Of a stretch of DNA of 61,493 bases, positions 37,733 to 47,440 are shown piece by piece; the first letter of the stretch is position 1; each line of letters opens with the position of its first letter. Where the stretch lies: contig CACOLY010000006.1 in the NCBI GenBank assembly GCA_902628195.1, forward strand, positions 1-61,493, written 5' to 3'. The translations under genes were made by a program, and so were the position numbers. The notes beneath the pieces were generated by a model that saw nothing but the letters and a program-made list of their open reading frames with translations, was not told the DNA's origin and made no database searches. This DNA is from an uncultured Pelagibacteraceae bacterium. Its GTDB lineage: Bacteria > Pseudomonadota > Alphaproteobacteria > Pelagibacterales > Pelagibacteraceae.

Positions 37733-38187
37733 TGAGACATGGTTTTGCAAATAAAAGATTAAATAGAACATCGGAACATAGAAAAGCTCTACTTAAAAAT
37801 ATGTTAAATTCGTTAATAAAGTATGAGCAAATAAAAACTACTTTACCTAAAGCTAAATTTCTTAAACCTCAAGCTGATAAAATAATTACTTTAGGAAAAA
37901 AAGACAATTTAAATACTACAAAAATGCTTGTTTCTCAGTTACAAGATATTCAATCAGCAACCAAAGTTAAAAAAACTCTTTCGAAAAGATATGAAAAAAG
38001 AAATGGTGGTTATACAAGAATAGTCAAGGCTGGTTTTAGATATGGTGATAATGCTCCTATGGCAATAATTGAGTTTGTAGATAGAGACATTCAGGCAAAA
38101 AAGATTGATAAAAAGAAAAAAGAAACTCAAAAAGAAACTCAAAAAGAAGCTGATAAAAAAGAAGATAAAAAAGTAGCTACACCTTAA
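37732..38187 (+). CDS. rplQ: 50S ribosomal protein L17
   Basis: A 151-residue L17: [29 protein letters not shown] and the C-terminal core KRYEKRNGGYTRIVKAGFRYGDNAPMAIIEFVDR. Beyond the usual end (about residue 122) is a low-complexity charged tail with a repeated KETQ unit (KKETQKETQKEADKK). It closes the ribosomal block; no terminator hairpin is seen in the 21 bases before the next gene. Confidence 0.96.
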   Translation: MRHGFANKRLNRTSEHRKALLKNMLNSLIKYEQIKTTLPKAKFLKPQADKIITLGKKDNLNTTKMLVSQLQDIQSATKVKKTLSKRYEKRNGGYTRIVKAGFRYGDNAPMAIIEFVDRDIQAKKIDKKKKETQKETQKEADKKEDKKVATP

Positions 38188-38208
38188 TTTATTCTTTAAA
38201 TAGTTAAC

Positions 38209-39120
38209 ATGATTAAAAATTTTGTTGTTGAATCAACATGTAACGACATGCGTCTTGATAGGTGGTTACGAAATAAACTAGGAAAAATCCCACAGAGTTT
38301 AATCGAAAAGAATTTACGATTAGGTAAAATTAAGATTAACAAAAAAAAAGTAAAAAGTTCCTTTAAGGTAAAAACAAATGACAAAATTAATATTTTTAAT
38401 TTCAAATTTAAGGAAAATATTCAACTCAACAAAAAGATATTCAATCCATCTAGTGAGATAGTTAAAGCAAACGAAGATTTAATTATTGACAACAATGAAG
38501 ATTTTATAGTTTTAAATAAAAGTTCAGGTATATCAGTTCAAGGAGGAACAAAATCTAAAAAAAACTTAGTAGATATTTTTGCAAAAAGTGAAATTTTTCA
38601 AAATACTAAACCTTATTCTGTTCACAGATTAGATAAAGATACTTCAGGAGTTTTTATAATGGCAAAAAATAGAAAAACAGCTCAATTGTTAACTTCATTA
38701 TTTAGATTAAGAAAGGTTCATAAAACTTATTTAGCAATATGTCATGGTGAAATAGAAAAAAATTCTGGTGAATGGAATAATGAATTGATCAGATATGATA
38801 ATGGTAAAAAGATTATAGAAAAAGCAAAAACTTTTTTTAAAGTTATTGATAAAAATTCAAATTCTAGTTTAGTAGAAATGAAACCTATCACAGGAAGAAA
38901 ACATCAATTAAGAAAACAATTATTTAATATAGGTCATTCAATTTATGGTGATAAGAAATATAGATCTTCTTCTTCGATCAAAGGTATGAATAAAGATCTT
39001 ATGCTTCATTCCTATCAAATAAAATTTATGATAAATGACAAGAAATATACATATAAAGCTTTACTACCCGATTATTTCAAGAAATTATTAAAAATTAAAA
39101 GGTTGAATTTTTCAAATTAG
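38209..39120 (+). CDS. RluC/RluD-family 23S rRNA pseudouridine synthase
   Basis: A 303-residue pseudouridine synthase with an N-terminal S4 RNA-binding domain ([31 protein letters not shown]) and a catalytic domain. The catalytic Asp is in [41 protein letters not shown] and a Leu/Tyr-rich end follow. RluC modifies U955, U2504 and U2580 of 23S rRNA; RluD is the alternative, and the sequence alone does not decide. Its 3' end overlaps the convergent lipB gene by 26 bases. Confidence 0.85.
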   Translation: MIKNFVVESTCNDMRLDRWLRNKLGKIPQSLIEKNLRLGKIKINKKKVKSSFKVKTNDKINIFNFKFKENIQLNKKIFNPSSEIVKANEDLIIDNNEDFIVLNKSSGISVQGGTKSKKNLVDIFAKSEIFQNTKPYSVHRLDKDTSGVFIMAKNRKTAQLLTSLFRLRKVHKTYLAICHGEIEKNSGEWNNELIRYDNGKKIIEKAKTFFKVIDKNSNSSLVEMKPITGRKHQLRKQLFNIGHSIYGDKKYRSSSSIKGMNKDLMLHSYQIKFMINDKKYTYKALLPDYFKKLLKIKRLNFSN

Positions 39121-39724
39121 AGATAAAGTTTTCGAGTAATTTTTTATCTAAGTTATTATAATTTTGATTTTTAATTTTTTCTAAACTTGTAACTCCTTTA
39201 TCTTCTATGCCACAAGGAATTATTGCATCGTATTTGTTTAAGTCATTTTTTATATTTATTGAAAAGCCGTGATAGGCTATCCACTTACTAACCCTTACTC
39301 CAATAGCAGCTACTTTTTTAATTTCACTATTATTTTTATACCATATTCCAATATTTTTCTTATCTGCAAATGTATCAATTTTATAAAATTTAATTGTATC
39401 AATTATTGTTTTTTCGATAATAGAAATAAATTTTCTAATATCTTTTTTCCTTTTTTTTAAATCAATTACGAAATAACAAATTAATTGACCAGGACCATGG
39501 TAAGTAATTTTTCCACCTCTATTTGTTTTAATTATTTTTATCGATTTATCTAAAATTTCTTTTTCTTTAAAGCTTGTTCCAGCTGTATAAAGTTCCTCAT
39601 GTTCTAAAATCCATATTAAATCATTAGAATCATTTTTATTTATTTCATAGAGTCGCTTCTCCATAAATGTTAACGCATCTTCATATTTTACTGGTTTTTG
39701 TGATTTTTTAATTTCTATATTCAT
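39095..39724 (-). CDS. lipB: Octanoyl-[acyl-carrier-protein]:protein N-octanoyltransferase
   Basis: A 209-residue LipB that moves octanoyl from ACP to lipoyl domains, the first step of lipoate synthesis. The motif [21 protein letters not shown] is present, the catalytic Cys is C171 in [15 protein letters not shown], and the Lys in [23 protein letters not shown] completes the site. Length is normal. It converges on the pseudouridine synthase gene with a 26-base tail overlap and is divergent from mgtE. Confidence 0.92.
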   Translation of the reverse strand: MNIEIKKSQKPVKYEDALTFMEKRLYEINKNDSNDLIWILEHEELYTAGTSFKEKEILDKSIKIIKTNRGGKITYHGPGQLICYFVIDLKKRKKDIRKFISIIEKTIIDTIKFYKIDTFADKKNIGIWYKNNSEIKKVAAIGVRVSKWIAYHGFSINIKNDLNKYDAIIPCGIEDKGVTSLEKIKNQNYNNLDKKLLENFISNLKNSTF

Positions 39725-39784
39725 TTATAAATTGTATTCTTTTTATTATGTATTAAAAGATCCGACAGAATAATAGGTAAATTT

Positions 39785-41158
39785 ATGACTTTAATAAAAA
39801 AAATCAAAGATAAAAAAGTCAATTTTGAATTTAATAAAGAGTATATAAAAGTTGTTACAGATAAAATATCAAGCAACGATGCTTCATTTATAACAAATTC
39901 ATTTAAAGAAATGCATCCAGCTGATGCTGCAGATATTATTGAACATCTGAGTGAAAGTGATAGAGAAAATTTAATTAAACTTAATAATTTTAAAGTAGAT
40001 CCTGAGGTGTTTGTTGAACTTAATGAGTCCGTTCAAACTCAAATTATAAAATTTTTATCTTCTGATGCGATTGTAAGAATACTGAAAAACCTTGAGTCTG
40101 ACGATGCAATAGCTATTTTAGAAAATGTTGATGAAAAAGATAAGAATTCAATATTAAGTTTATTACCACCAAAAGATCGTTTCGCTCTCTTGGAAGGCTT
40201 AAGTTATCCAGAAGATAGTGCGGCTAGAATTATGCAGAGGGAATTTACTGCTATTCCAAGTAATTGGTTGGTGGGACAAACAATTGATTATTTAAGAGAA
40301 AACAAAGATTTGCCTGAGCAATTCTTGGAGATTTATATTGTTGATGAAAATTTTAAACCTATTGGTGCAGTTCCATCATCAAAAGTTTTAAGAACACCTA
40401 GAGAATCAAAAATGTCATCGATAATGGATGACTCTATTTTTCTAATACCTGTAGATATGGATAAAGAGGAAGTTGGAAATTCATTTGAAAATTATAATTT
40501 AAATTCGGCTTGTGTTGTTGATAAAAATAATAAATTAGTTGGAATGATAACATCTGATGATGTTCTTACAGTTTTAAAAGAAGAGGCGGAAGAAGATGCT
40601 TTAAGATTAGCTGGAGTTGGAGATGAAGAAATAACTGATGGTGTAATAACAAAAACTAAAAGAAGATTTAATTGGCTATTACTTAATTTATTTACAGCTT
40701 TTCTAGCAACTTATTGTATTAGTTTATTTGGTGCAACAATTGAACAAATGGTTGTTTTAGCATTTTTAATGCCAATAGTAGCTTCAATGGGTGGTAACGC
40801 AGGAATGCAAACTTTAGCAGTTACGGTAAGAACACTAGCAACAAATGATTTAACTAAAAATAATTTTAATCAAAATATTCTGAAGGAATTTAATATTGGT
40901 ATTCTTAACGGCTTTATTTTTGCAATTATAAGTTCTTTTATCGTACAAATTTGGTTTCAAGATTATCAACTTTCACTAATAATATCTATTTCAATGGTTT
41001 TAACAATGGTGGTAGCTGGCTTGTTTGGTATTCTAGTTCCTGTCACATTAAAAAAAATGAATATAGATCCTGCAATTGCATCTAGTGTCTTTGTAACGAC
41101 AATTACCGATGTAATTGGTTTTGTATCTTTTTTGGGTGTTGGTGCATATTTTTTATAA
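39785..41158 (+). CDS. mgtE: Magnesium transporter MgtE
   Basis: A 457-residue Mg2+ channel. The N-terminal superhelical domain (MHPADAADIIEHLSESDRENLI and related repeats) is followed by two CBS domains (AGFTAIPSNW-type and VDKNNKLVGMITSDDVLTVLKEEAEEDALRLAG) and a five-helix membrane domain with MPIVASMGGNAGMQTLAVTVR, the pore motif, and PVTLKKMNIDPAIASSVFVTTITDVIGF. The cytoplasmic part senses Mg2+ and gates the pore. It ends five bases before the convergent panC stop. Confidence 0.95.
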   Translation: MTLIKKIKDKKVNFEFNKEYIKVVTDKISSNDASFITNSFKEMHPADAADIIEHLSESDRENLIKLNNFKVDPEVFVELNESVQTQIIKFLSSDAIVRILKNLESDDAIAILENVDEKDKNSILSLLPPKDRFALLEGLSYPEDSAARIMQREFTAIPSNWLVGQTIDYLRENKDLPEQFLEIYIVDENFKPIGAVPSSKVLRTPRESKMSSIMDDSIFLIPVDMDKEEVGNSFENYNLNSACVVDKNNKLVGMITSDDVLTVLKEEAEEDALRLAGVGDEEITDGVITKTKRRFNWLLLNLFTAFLATYCISLFGATIEQMVVLAFLMPIVASMGGNAGMQTLAVTVRTLATNDLTKNNFNQNILKEFNIGILNGFIFAIISSFIVQIWFQDYQLSLIISISMVLTMVVAGLFGILVPVTLKKMNIDPAIASSVFVTTITDVIGFVSFLGVGAYFL

Positions 41159-41162
41159 GATA

Positions 41163-41975
41163 TTAAATATTATCAATTAATCTTACTTTATTTAAATAGA
41201 AAGCTACAAAAATTTTCGAGTTTTTTATTTTTTTTGACAATTTGAGATTATTCAGATTTCTTAATTCAAGATATTCAATTCTGATCTTATAAAATTTACT
41301 GAATTCTTTTTTTTTTAAATTAAGTATCTTATTAAAATTATTGTTCTTACTATATCTATTTTTTAGGTTCATTAGATCCTTAATAAATTTTCCTGCTTTG
41401 AATAAGTTTTTTTTATCTAAAAGTAAGTTTCTTGAAGATAGTGCAATTCCATTTTTATTTCTAATTGTTTTACATTGAACCATTTTCAATGAATATTTTT
41501 TATCTAAGTACTTCTTTACTAAGTAAAATTGTTGATAATCTTTTTCACCCATAAAAATTTTTTTAGGTTTGATTAAAGCTGTCAATTTATCCATTACGTC
41601 AATCACACCTTCAAAATGACCTTTGCGAAATTTTGCACATAATATTTGATTTTTTTTCCCAATTTTAATTTTAGTCATTTTTTTTGAATTATATATTTGA
41701 TCAATTTTGGGTATAAAAACAAAATTTACATTCAATTTTTTGAGAATTATTAAATCTTTTTTATGATCTCTAGGGTATTTTTTAAAATCATTTTTATTAT
41801 TAAATTGTCTTGGATTAACAAATATACTTACAATTGTTTTGTTGCACTCTTTTTTTGATCTTTTAATTAGTGATATATGACCTTTATGTAGACTTCCCAT
41901 CGTAGGTACAAAACCTAAATTCTGTACTTTAGATAATGCCTCATTTAAATCATTATTATTTAATAAAATTTTCAT
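41163..41975 (-). CDS. panC: Pantothenate synthetase
   Basis: A ligase (pantoate + beta-alanine + ATP to pantothenate). The N-terminal GFVPTMGSLHKGHISLIKRS contains the HIGH-type motif, then SIFVNPRQFNNKNDFKKYPRD, FMGEKDYQQFYLVKKYL and the KMSKS-region equivalent SSRN. The ATG at 41975 (MKILLNNNDLNEAL, 270 residues) is preferred to one at 42005, which adds ten hydrophobic residues and approaches the galU start. Lys/Asn content is very high. No panB is visible nearby. Confidence 0.93.
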   Translation of the reverse strand: MKILLNNNDLNEALSKVQNLGFVPTMGSLHKGHISLIKRSKKECNKTIVSIFVNPRQFNNKNDFKKYPRDHKKDLIILKKLNVNFVFIPKIDQIYNSKKMTKIKIGKKNQILCAKFRKGHFEGVIDVMDKLTALIKPKKIFMGEKDYQQFYLVKKYLDKKYSLKMVQCKTIRNKNGIALSSRNLLLDKKNLFKAGKFIKDLMNLKNRYSKNNNFNKILNLKKKEFSKFYKIRIEYLELRNLNNLKLSKKIKNSKIFVAFYLNKVRLIDNI

Positions 41976-42009
41976 TTGTATAAAATAATTTAATAAGTAA
42001 AACATTTAA

Positions 42010-42825
42010 ATGATTAAACAAGCAATAATTCCTCTAGCGGGACTAGGAACACGGTTGCTTCCCCTATCAAGTGTTATTCCAAAAGAACTTTTACCAATTA
42101 ATGGTAAACCAGGTATTCAGTATATTTTAGATGAATGTATTGAGGCAGGAATAAAAGAAATTATTTTTATAATCTCTCAAAAAAAGATTATGATAAAAAA
42201 TTATTTCTTTAATGATAAATTTTATAAAAAAATTATTAAAAATAAAAAAGACCCTAGAATAAAAGAAGAATATAAAAAAATTATAAGATATAGAAAATTA
42301 ATTAGATTTGTTTATCAAAACAAACCATTAGGCACAGGTCATGCTGTATTAAAAACAAAAAATTTAATTAAGGATAAATTTTTTTTAATGTTATTACCAG
42401 ATGACTTGATAATTAAAAAAAATTGTTCAAAGTCTATGATTCAATTAAATAAGAAATATCACTCATCAGTCATGGCTAGTTTAAAGGTTAAGAAATCTGA
42501 TGTTACCAGATGGGGTATCTACAAATTTAAAAAAAGAATTGATAAAAAAAATTTTTTTATTGATGATGTTATTGAAAAACCATCATTAAAAATAGCTCCA
42601 TCTAATCGAGCGGTAATTGGAAGATATATTCTTCCAAAAAAAATTTTTTCTAAATTAGTTAGACAAAAACCTGGTAAAGGTGGAGAAATACATATTACTG
42701 ATGCTATTCAATCTTTGATTTATGATAACGAAAAATTTATAGCACATAATTTCTCAGGAAAGTATTTAGATTGTGGATCTATGAAAGGATACATAAATTC
42801 ATCTAAGGAGATTTCTAAATTATGA
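42010..42825 (+). CDS. galU: UTP-glucose-1-phosphate uridylyltransferase
   Basis: A 271-residue nucleotidyltransferase making UDP-glucose. The N-terminal signature is PLAGLGTRLLPLSSVIPKELLPINGKPGIQYILDECIEAGI, with PLGTGHAVLKTK, LLPDDLII and VIEKPSLKIAPSNRAVIGRYIL further on. It overlaps ugd by four bases (ATGA), a logical pair: GalU product is the Ugd substrate. It starts 34 bases from the divergent panC start. Confidence 0.95.
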   Translation: MIKQAIIPLAGLGTRLLPLSSVIPKELLPINGKPGIQYILDECIEAGIKEIIFIISQKKIMIKNYFFNDKFYKKIIKNKKDPRIKEEYKKIIRYRKLIRFVYQNKPLGTGHAVLKTKNLIKDKFFLMLLPDDLIIKKNCSKSMIQLNKKYHSSVMASLKVKKSDVTRWGIYKFKKRIDKKNFFIDDVIEKPSLKIAPSNRAVIGRYILPKKIFSKLVRQKPGKGGEIHITDAIQSLIYDNEKFIAHNFSGKYLDCGSMKGYINSSKEISKL

Positions 42826-44120
42826 AAATTTGTATGATTGGAACAGGCTATGTTGGTTTGGTGAGTGGAGTTTGCTTTTCTGATTTAGGCAATTTAGTTT
42901 ATTGTGTAGATAAAGATAAAGATAAAATAGATTTTCTTAATAAGGGCAAGGTACCTATTTACGAACCTGGACTAGATGAATTAATAAAAAAAAATTTTAA
43001 ACAAAAAAGATTATTTTTTACAACAGATTTGAAACTTGCTGTACAAAAGTCAGACATTATTTTTATATGTGTTGGTACACCAACAAACAAAAATAATAAT
43101 TCAGCAAACTTAAAGTATGTATTTCAAGTAGCAAATGAACTAAAAAGAATTATTAAAAAATATAAAATTGTAGTAACAAAATCTACTGTACCGGTTACAA
43201 CTGGTGATAAAATTGAAAAAATTTTAATTAAACTTAAAAGAAAAAAATTAGTTGACATAGTTTCTAATCCTGAATTTTTGAGAGAAGGTGAAGCAATTAG
43301 AGATTTTGTTTATCCAGATAGAGTTGTAATTGGTACCAATAGTAAAAAAGCAAACAAAATACTCAAAAATTTATATTTACCTATAATTAAAAAAAGTAGC
43401 CGATACCTTCAAACTTCTAGAAGAGGAGCAGAATTAATTAAATATGCTTCTAATTCTTTCTTAGCAACTAAAATTTCTTTTATAAATGAGCTTGCTAACT
43501 TATGTGAAAAAACAAATGTAGATATAAAAGATGTTTCAAACGGAATGGGATTAGATCAACGTATAGGAGATCGTTTTTTAAGAGCAGGACCTGCATATGG
43601 AGGATCGTGTTTTCCAAAAGATACTAGAGCTTTAATTGATACAGCTACTAAATATAAAATAGATTTATCAATAGTAAAAAGTACGGTTAAATCAAATAAT
43701 TTAAGAAAAATTCAATTAACAAAAAAAATTGAAAAAATTTTAAATAAAAAAGTCAAAAATAAAAAGATAACTTTTCTAGGTGTAACATTTAAACCAAATA
43801 CAGATGATATGAGAGAAGCAGCTAGTATACCAATGATCAAATATTTAAATAAAAGTAATTGTGAAATTAGATATTATGATCCATCGGGTGAAAAAAAAGA
43901 GTTTAAACACTTAAAAAATGTTCAATATTTTAAAAATATCGCATCAGCTTGTTTTAAAACTGATCTTATTATCATACATACAGAATGGAATGAATTCAAA
44001 TTACTAAACTTTAAAAAATTGGTCAAAAAAAATAATTTTATTGTTTATGATCTTAGAAATATCTATTCCCCAGAAAAAATGAGAGAATTAAAAATAAAAT
44101 ATTTTGCTATTGGAAGATAG
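42822..44120 (+). CDS. ugd: UDP-glucose 6-dehydrogenase
   Basis: A 432-residue NAD-dependent enzyme oxidising UDP-glucose to UDP-glucuronate for surface glycans. The N-terminal Rossmann motif is MIGTGYVGLVSGVCFSDLG; the catalytic Cys263 lies in GPAYGGSCFPKDTRAL; the C-terminal domain has FLGVTFKPNTDDMREAASIP. GDP-mannose dehydrogenase is a relative but the galU neighbour supports UDP-glucose. Two bases separate it from the convergent ridA-like stop. Confidence 0.95.
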   Translation: MKICMIGTGYVGLVSGVCFSDLGNLVYCVDKDKDKIDFLNKGKVPIYEPGLDELIKKNFKQKRLFFTTDLKLAVQKSDIIFICVGTPTNKNNNSANLKYVFQVANELKRIIKKYKIVVTKSTVPVTTGDKIEKILIKLKRKKLVDIVSNPEFLREGEAIRDFVYPDRVVIGTNSKKANKILKNLYLPIIKKSSRYLQTSRRGAELIKYASNSFLATKISFINELANLCEKTNVDIKDVSNGMGLDQRIGDRFLRAGPAYGGSCFPKDTRALIDTATKYKIDLSIVKSTVKSNNLRKIQLTKKIEKILNKKVKNKKITFLGVTFKPNTDDMREAASIPMIKYLNKSNCEIRYYDPSGEKKEFKHLKNVQYFKNIASACFKTDLIIIHTEWNEFKLLNFKKLVKKNNFIVYDLRNIYSPEKMRELKIKYFAIGR

Positions 44121-44121
44121 A

Positions 44122-44583
44122 TTATTTTAACTCGAAAATAGCATCAACTTCAACAGAAACCCCTAATGGTAGGCTATTTGTGCTAACAGCTGCTCTTGTG
44201 TGCATGCCAGCATCACCAAATATGTTAGCAATTAAATCAGAAGCACCATTTATTACCTTTGGTTGATCTGTAAAATCATCTGTTGAATTTACAAAACCAG
44301 TAAGTTTTATACATGATTTAACTTTTGATAAATCATCATCACAAGCTTTTTTAACCTGAGCAACGATACTTAATGCACATCGTTTTGCTGCATTATATCC
44401 AGCTTCAGTGTCTAAATCTTTGCCAACTTTACCCATAATTAACTCACCGTTTTCATTTATTGAGATTTGACCAGATATAAATAATAAATTTCCTATAATT
44501 TTGGTAGCAACATAAGATCCAACAGGATCAGCTGCTTTTGGTAATTTTATATTTAATTCTTTTATTTTATCTTCAAAAGACAT
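44122..44583 (-). CDS. RidA/YjgF-family protein
   Basis: A 153-residue protein of the RidA (YjgF/YER057c) superfamily, chorismate-mutase-like trimeric fold. It has the LLFISGQISINENGEL start of the core, a middle KVKSCIKLTGFVNSTDDF strand, and GDAGMHTRAAVSTNSLPLGVSVEVDAIFELK at the end; the HTRAAV Arg is the position that in RidA binds imine/enamine intermediates. It probably deaminates reactive enamines, but subfamilies differ. It is 11 bases downstream of the small secreted protein gene. Confidence 0.85.
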   Translation of the reverse strand: MSFEDKIKELNIKLPKAADPVGSYVATKIIGNLLFISGQISINENGELIMGKVGKDLDTEAGYNAAKRCALSIVAQVKKACDDDLSKVKSCIKLTGFVNSTDDFTDQPKVINGASDLIANIFGDAGMHTRAAVSTNSLPLGVSVEVDAIFELK

Positions 44584-44594
44584 ATTAATTTTTA

Positions 44595-44831
44595 TTAAAA
44601 CAAAGTTTTTTTACTTTTAAATTTATTAAATTTTTCTTTAATTCCAGATTTTTCAAAATTCTCTTTACTCTCTTTAATTTTATTTGAAGTCTTATCTTTT
44701 AATTTTTTTGCATTACATTCAATATATTTAGCACTTAATTTTTCAAATTGTTCACATTTATTTTCAGTAGCATGAACGATTGTAAAAAATAAGAAGAATA
44801 TCAGTATATTTATTAATAATTTGAATTTCAT
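44595..44831 (-). CDS. Small secreted charged protein, function unknown
   Basis: A 78-residue protein with a Sec signal peptide (MKFKLLINILIFFLFFTIVHA, cleavage after about A21), then a mature part of about 57 residues that is highly charged and helical, Lys- and Glu-rich, with two Cys (about residues 26 and 39). It resembles no family I know. The ATG overlaps the topA stop by four bases (ATGA), so it is translated after topA from the same mRNA. It could be a periplasmic small protein; the 4-base overlap and clean signal peptide make a real gene likely. Confidence 0.65.
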   Translation of the reverse strand: MKFKLLINILIFFLFFTIVHATENKCEQFEKLSAKYIECNAKKLKDKTSNKIKESKENFEKSGIKEKFNKFKSKKTLF

Positions 44832-47404
44832 TTTTTACTTTTTCTTTTATTTCTATCGTATTCTCTTCTTTTCTCAATTAAAATTAAAGCTTCTTCCATT
44901 GTTAGTTCTACAGGATCCTTTTCTTCTGGGATAGTAGCATTCAAAGATTTGTATTTTATATATGGCCCATATTGACCTTTCATAATTCTGACAGGTTTTT
45001 TATCCTCTGGATGTTCTCCTAAATCTTTTATTATTGAAGAAGATATTCGACCAGGTTTAGCTTCAGCAATCATTGTTATTGCTCTATTTAAACCTATTGA
45101 AAATATTTCTTCTATATTTTCTAAACGTGCAGATTTATTTTCACATTTAAGATAAGGACCAAATCTACCTGTATTCAATGTTATCTCTTTTTGATTATCA
45201 GGATTTATCCCTAAAGATTTAGGTAATGAGCATAGGAATTTAGCTTTTTCTAAATCGATATTTTCTAATTCTAAGCCCTTTGGTATTGAAACATTTTTTA
45301 AAAGTTCATTAACATCTGATTTGGATTTTTTAGTTTTTTTCCTTTTTTTTGGAGTTTTTTCAACCTTCAGATCATCTGGATTTATTTCATATTGAAGATA
45401 TGGACCAAATCTTCCATTTTTTAGATATATATCATTTCCATTTTCATGTTTTCCAATAAATTTTGGTTCGGCTAGTTGTGCTTGAGCTGCAGCTTTTGCT
45501 TTTGATAATGGTCGAGTAAACTTACATTCAGGATAATTTGAGCAACCTATAAAAGCACCACCTCTAAAGCTATTTTTCAAACTAAGTGTTCCGGAATCAC
45601 ATAATTGACATTTTCTAACTATATTTCCCTCTTTATCCTTATCAAAAACTAAACTACCCAAACTTTCATTAAGTAAATCTAAAACTTCTCTTGTTCTTTT
45701 TTCTTTAACCTCAGAGACATTATTATTGAAATCTTTCCAAAAAAGTTCCAATACTCTTATCCAACTTTCTTTCCCAGATGTAATCTCATCTAATTGGTCT
45801 TCTAACCCAGCGGTAAAGTTATAATCTACATATTTTGAAAATAATTTTTCTAAAAAAGCTGAAATTAATTTACCTCTATCTGTGGGAAAAAATCTTTTAT
45901 TTAAAATCTCCGCGTATCCTCTATTAGCTATAGTAGAAATAATACTTGCATAAGTAGAAGGTCTTCCAATACCTAATTCTTCAAGTTTTTTTACTAAACT
46001 TGCTTCAGAGTATCTAGGTGGAGGCTGAGTATAGTGTTGTTCATCTAATAACGCCTCAATATTAATTGGTCCTTTAGACATTTCTGGAAGAATGCTTTCA
46101 TCATCATCTTTATTAATATTTTTATAAATTTTTAAAAAGCCATCAAATTTTAAAACTGATCCACTAGCTTTACAGATAGTGTCATTATTCTCAGAGGTTA
46201 TTGTAATCGTATTTCGATCAAATTTAGCAGACTCCATTTGTGAAGATAAAGCTCTACTCCAAATCAAATCATATAATTTATTTTGATCTGAACTTAAATA
46301 TCTTTTTATTATTTCTGGAGCTCTTGTAATATCAGTTGGTCGAATGGCCTCGTGAGCTTCTTGAGCATTCTTTGCTTTTTTTCCAGAATAATTTAATGGA
46401 TTTTGAGGTAAATATTCTTTACCTAGATCATTTTGAATATAATTTCTAAAAGATGTAACAGCATCAGCTGATAAGTTGGTGCCATCTGTTCTCATATAAG
46501 TTATTAATCCTATTGTTTCACCCTCTATATCAATTCCCTGATAAAGTTTTTGGGCAATTTGCATTGTTCGAGAAGCTCCAAATCCTAATCTACTAGATGC
46601 AGTTTGCTGAAGAGTTGACGTAGTGAATGGACCTGAAGGATTACGATTGACAACTTTACTTGAAATATCAGAAATTTGAAATTTTTTACTTTTTATATTT
46701 GATATAGCTTTATTTATTTCCTCTTTATTTTTAAAAGAAAACTTTTCAATTTTATTATTATCTAATTGAGTGATACTAGCAGTTATGTTTTGTTTTTTTT
46801 CATCAACAAATTTTACACTTAATGTCCAAAATTCTTCTGGTTTAAAAGACTCAATTTCATGTTCTCTTTCTGTAATTAACTTTAGCGCTACAGATTGAAC
46901 TCTTCCTGCAGACTTTGAGCCTGGTAACTTTGTCCAAAGTATTGGAGAAATATTGAACCCAACTAAATAATCTAAGGCTCTTCTTGCCATATAGGCATCT
47001 ACTAGCAGTGGTTCTATCTGCCTTGGATTTTCAATTCCATGTATAACAGCTTTTTTGGTAATTTCATTAAAGACAACTCTTTCAATTTCTTTATCTTTTA
47101 AAAGTTTTTTTTCATTTAAATACTCTTTAACATGCCATGCAATAGCTTCACCCTCACGATCTGGGTCGGTAGCTAAAATTATTTTTGAGGATTTTTTTGC
47201 AGCATCAGTAATTTCTTTTAAATATTTTTTAGAAAAACTATCAACCTCCCATTCCATTTTAAAATCTTGCTCAGGATCTACTGATCCATTTTTTGATGGA
47301 AGGTCTCTTATATGCCCATAGCTTGCTAAAACTTTATATTTATCACCTAAATATTTATTAATAGTTTTTGCTTTAGCTGGACTTTCTACAATGACCAAAT
47401 TCAT
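44828..47404 (-). CDS. topA: DNA topoisomerase I
   Basis: An 858-residue type IA topoisomerase that relaxes negative supercoils. The Toprim domain is NLVIVESPAKAKTINKYLG...ATDPDREGEAIAWH; the active-site Tyr303 lies in GLITYMRTDGTNLS. One Cys4 zinc-finger repeat (CQLCDSGTLSLKNSFRGGAF...CKF) is followed by three repeats containing the pattern GRFGPYLQYE, GRFGPYLKCE and GQYGPYIKYK, and a basic tail. Length is normal for alphaproteobacteria. plsY lies upstream at a 36-base gap. Confidence 0.97.
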   Translation of the reverse strand: MNLVIVESPAKAKTINKYLGDKYKVLASYGHIRDLPSKNGSVDPEQDFKMEWEVDSFSKKYLKEITDAAKKSSKIILATDPDREGEAIAWHVKEYLNEKKLLKDKEIERVVFNEITKKAVIHGIENPRQIEPLLVDAYMARRALDYLVGFNISPILWTKLPGSKSAGRVQSVALKLITEREHEIESFKPEEFWTLSVKFVDEKKQNITASITQLDNNKIEKFSFKNKEEINKAISNIKSKKFQISDISSKVVNRNPSGPFTTSTLQQTASSRLGFGASRTMQIAQKLYQGIDIEGETIGLITYMRTDGTNLSADAVTSFRNYIQNDLGKEYLPQNPLNYSGKKAKNAQEAHEAIRPTDITRAPEIIKRYLSSDQNKLYDLIWSRALSSQMESAKFDRNTITITSENNDTICKASGSVLKFDGFLKIYKNINKDDDESILPEMSKGPINIEALLDEQHYTQPPPRYSEASLVKKLEELGIGRPSTYASIISTIANRGYAEILNKRFFPTDRGKLISAFLEKLFSKYVDYNFTAGLEDQLDEITSGKESWIRVLELFWKDFNNNVSEVKEKRTREVLDLLNESLGSLVFDKDKEGNIVRKCQLCDSGTLSLKNSFRGGAFIGCSNYPECKFTRPLSKAKAAAQAQLAEPKFIGKHENGNDIYLKNGRFGPYLQYEINPDDLKVEKTPKKRKKTKKSKSDVNELLKNVSIPKGLELENIDLEKAKFLCSLPKSLGINPDNQKEITLNTGRFGPYLKCENKSARLENIEEIFSIGLNRAITMIAEAKPGRISSSIIKDLGEHPEDKKPVRIMKGQYGPYIKYKSLNATIPEEKDPVELTMEEALILIEKRREYDRNKRKSKK

Positions 47405-47440
47405 AGACTACAAACTACCCAAAAGCTTTAGATAGTCAAA

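Noticed and set aside
47055..47321. 88-residue plus-strand ORF inside topA
   Set aside because: Antisense shadow; overlaps the Toprim domain of topA, and no start context.
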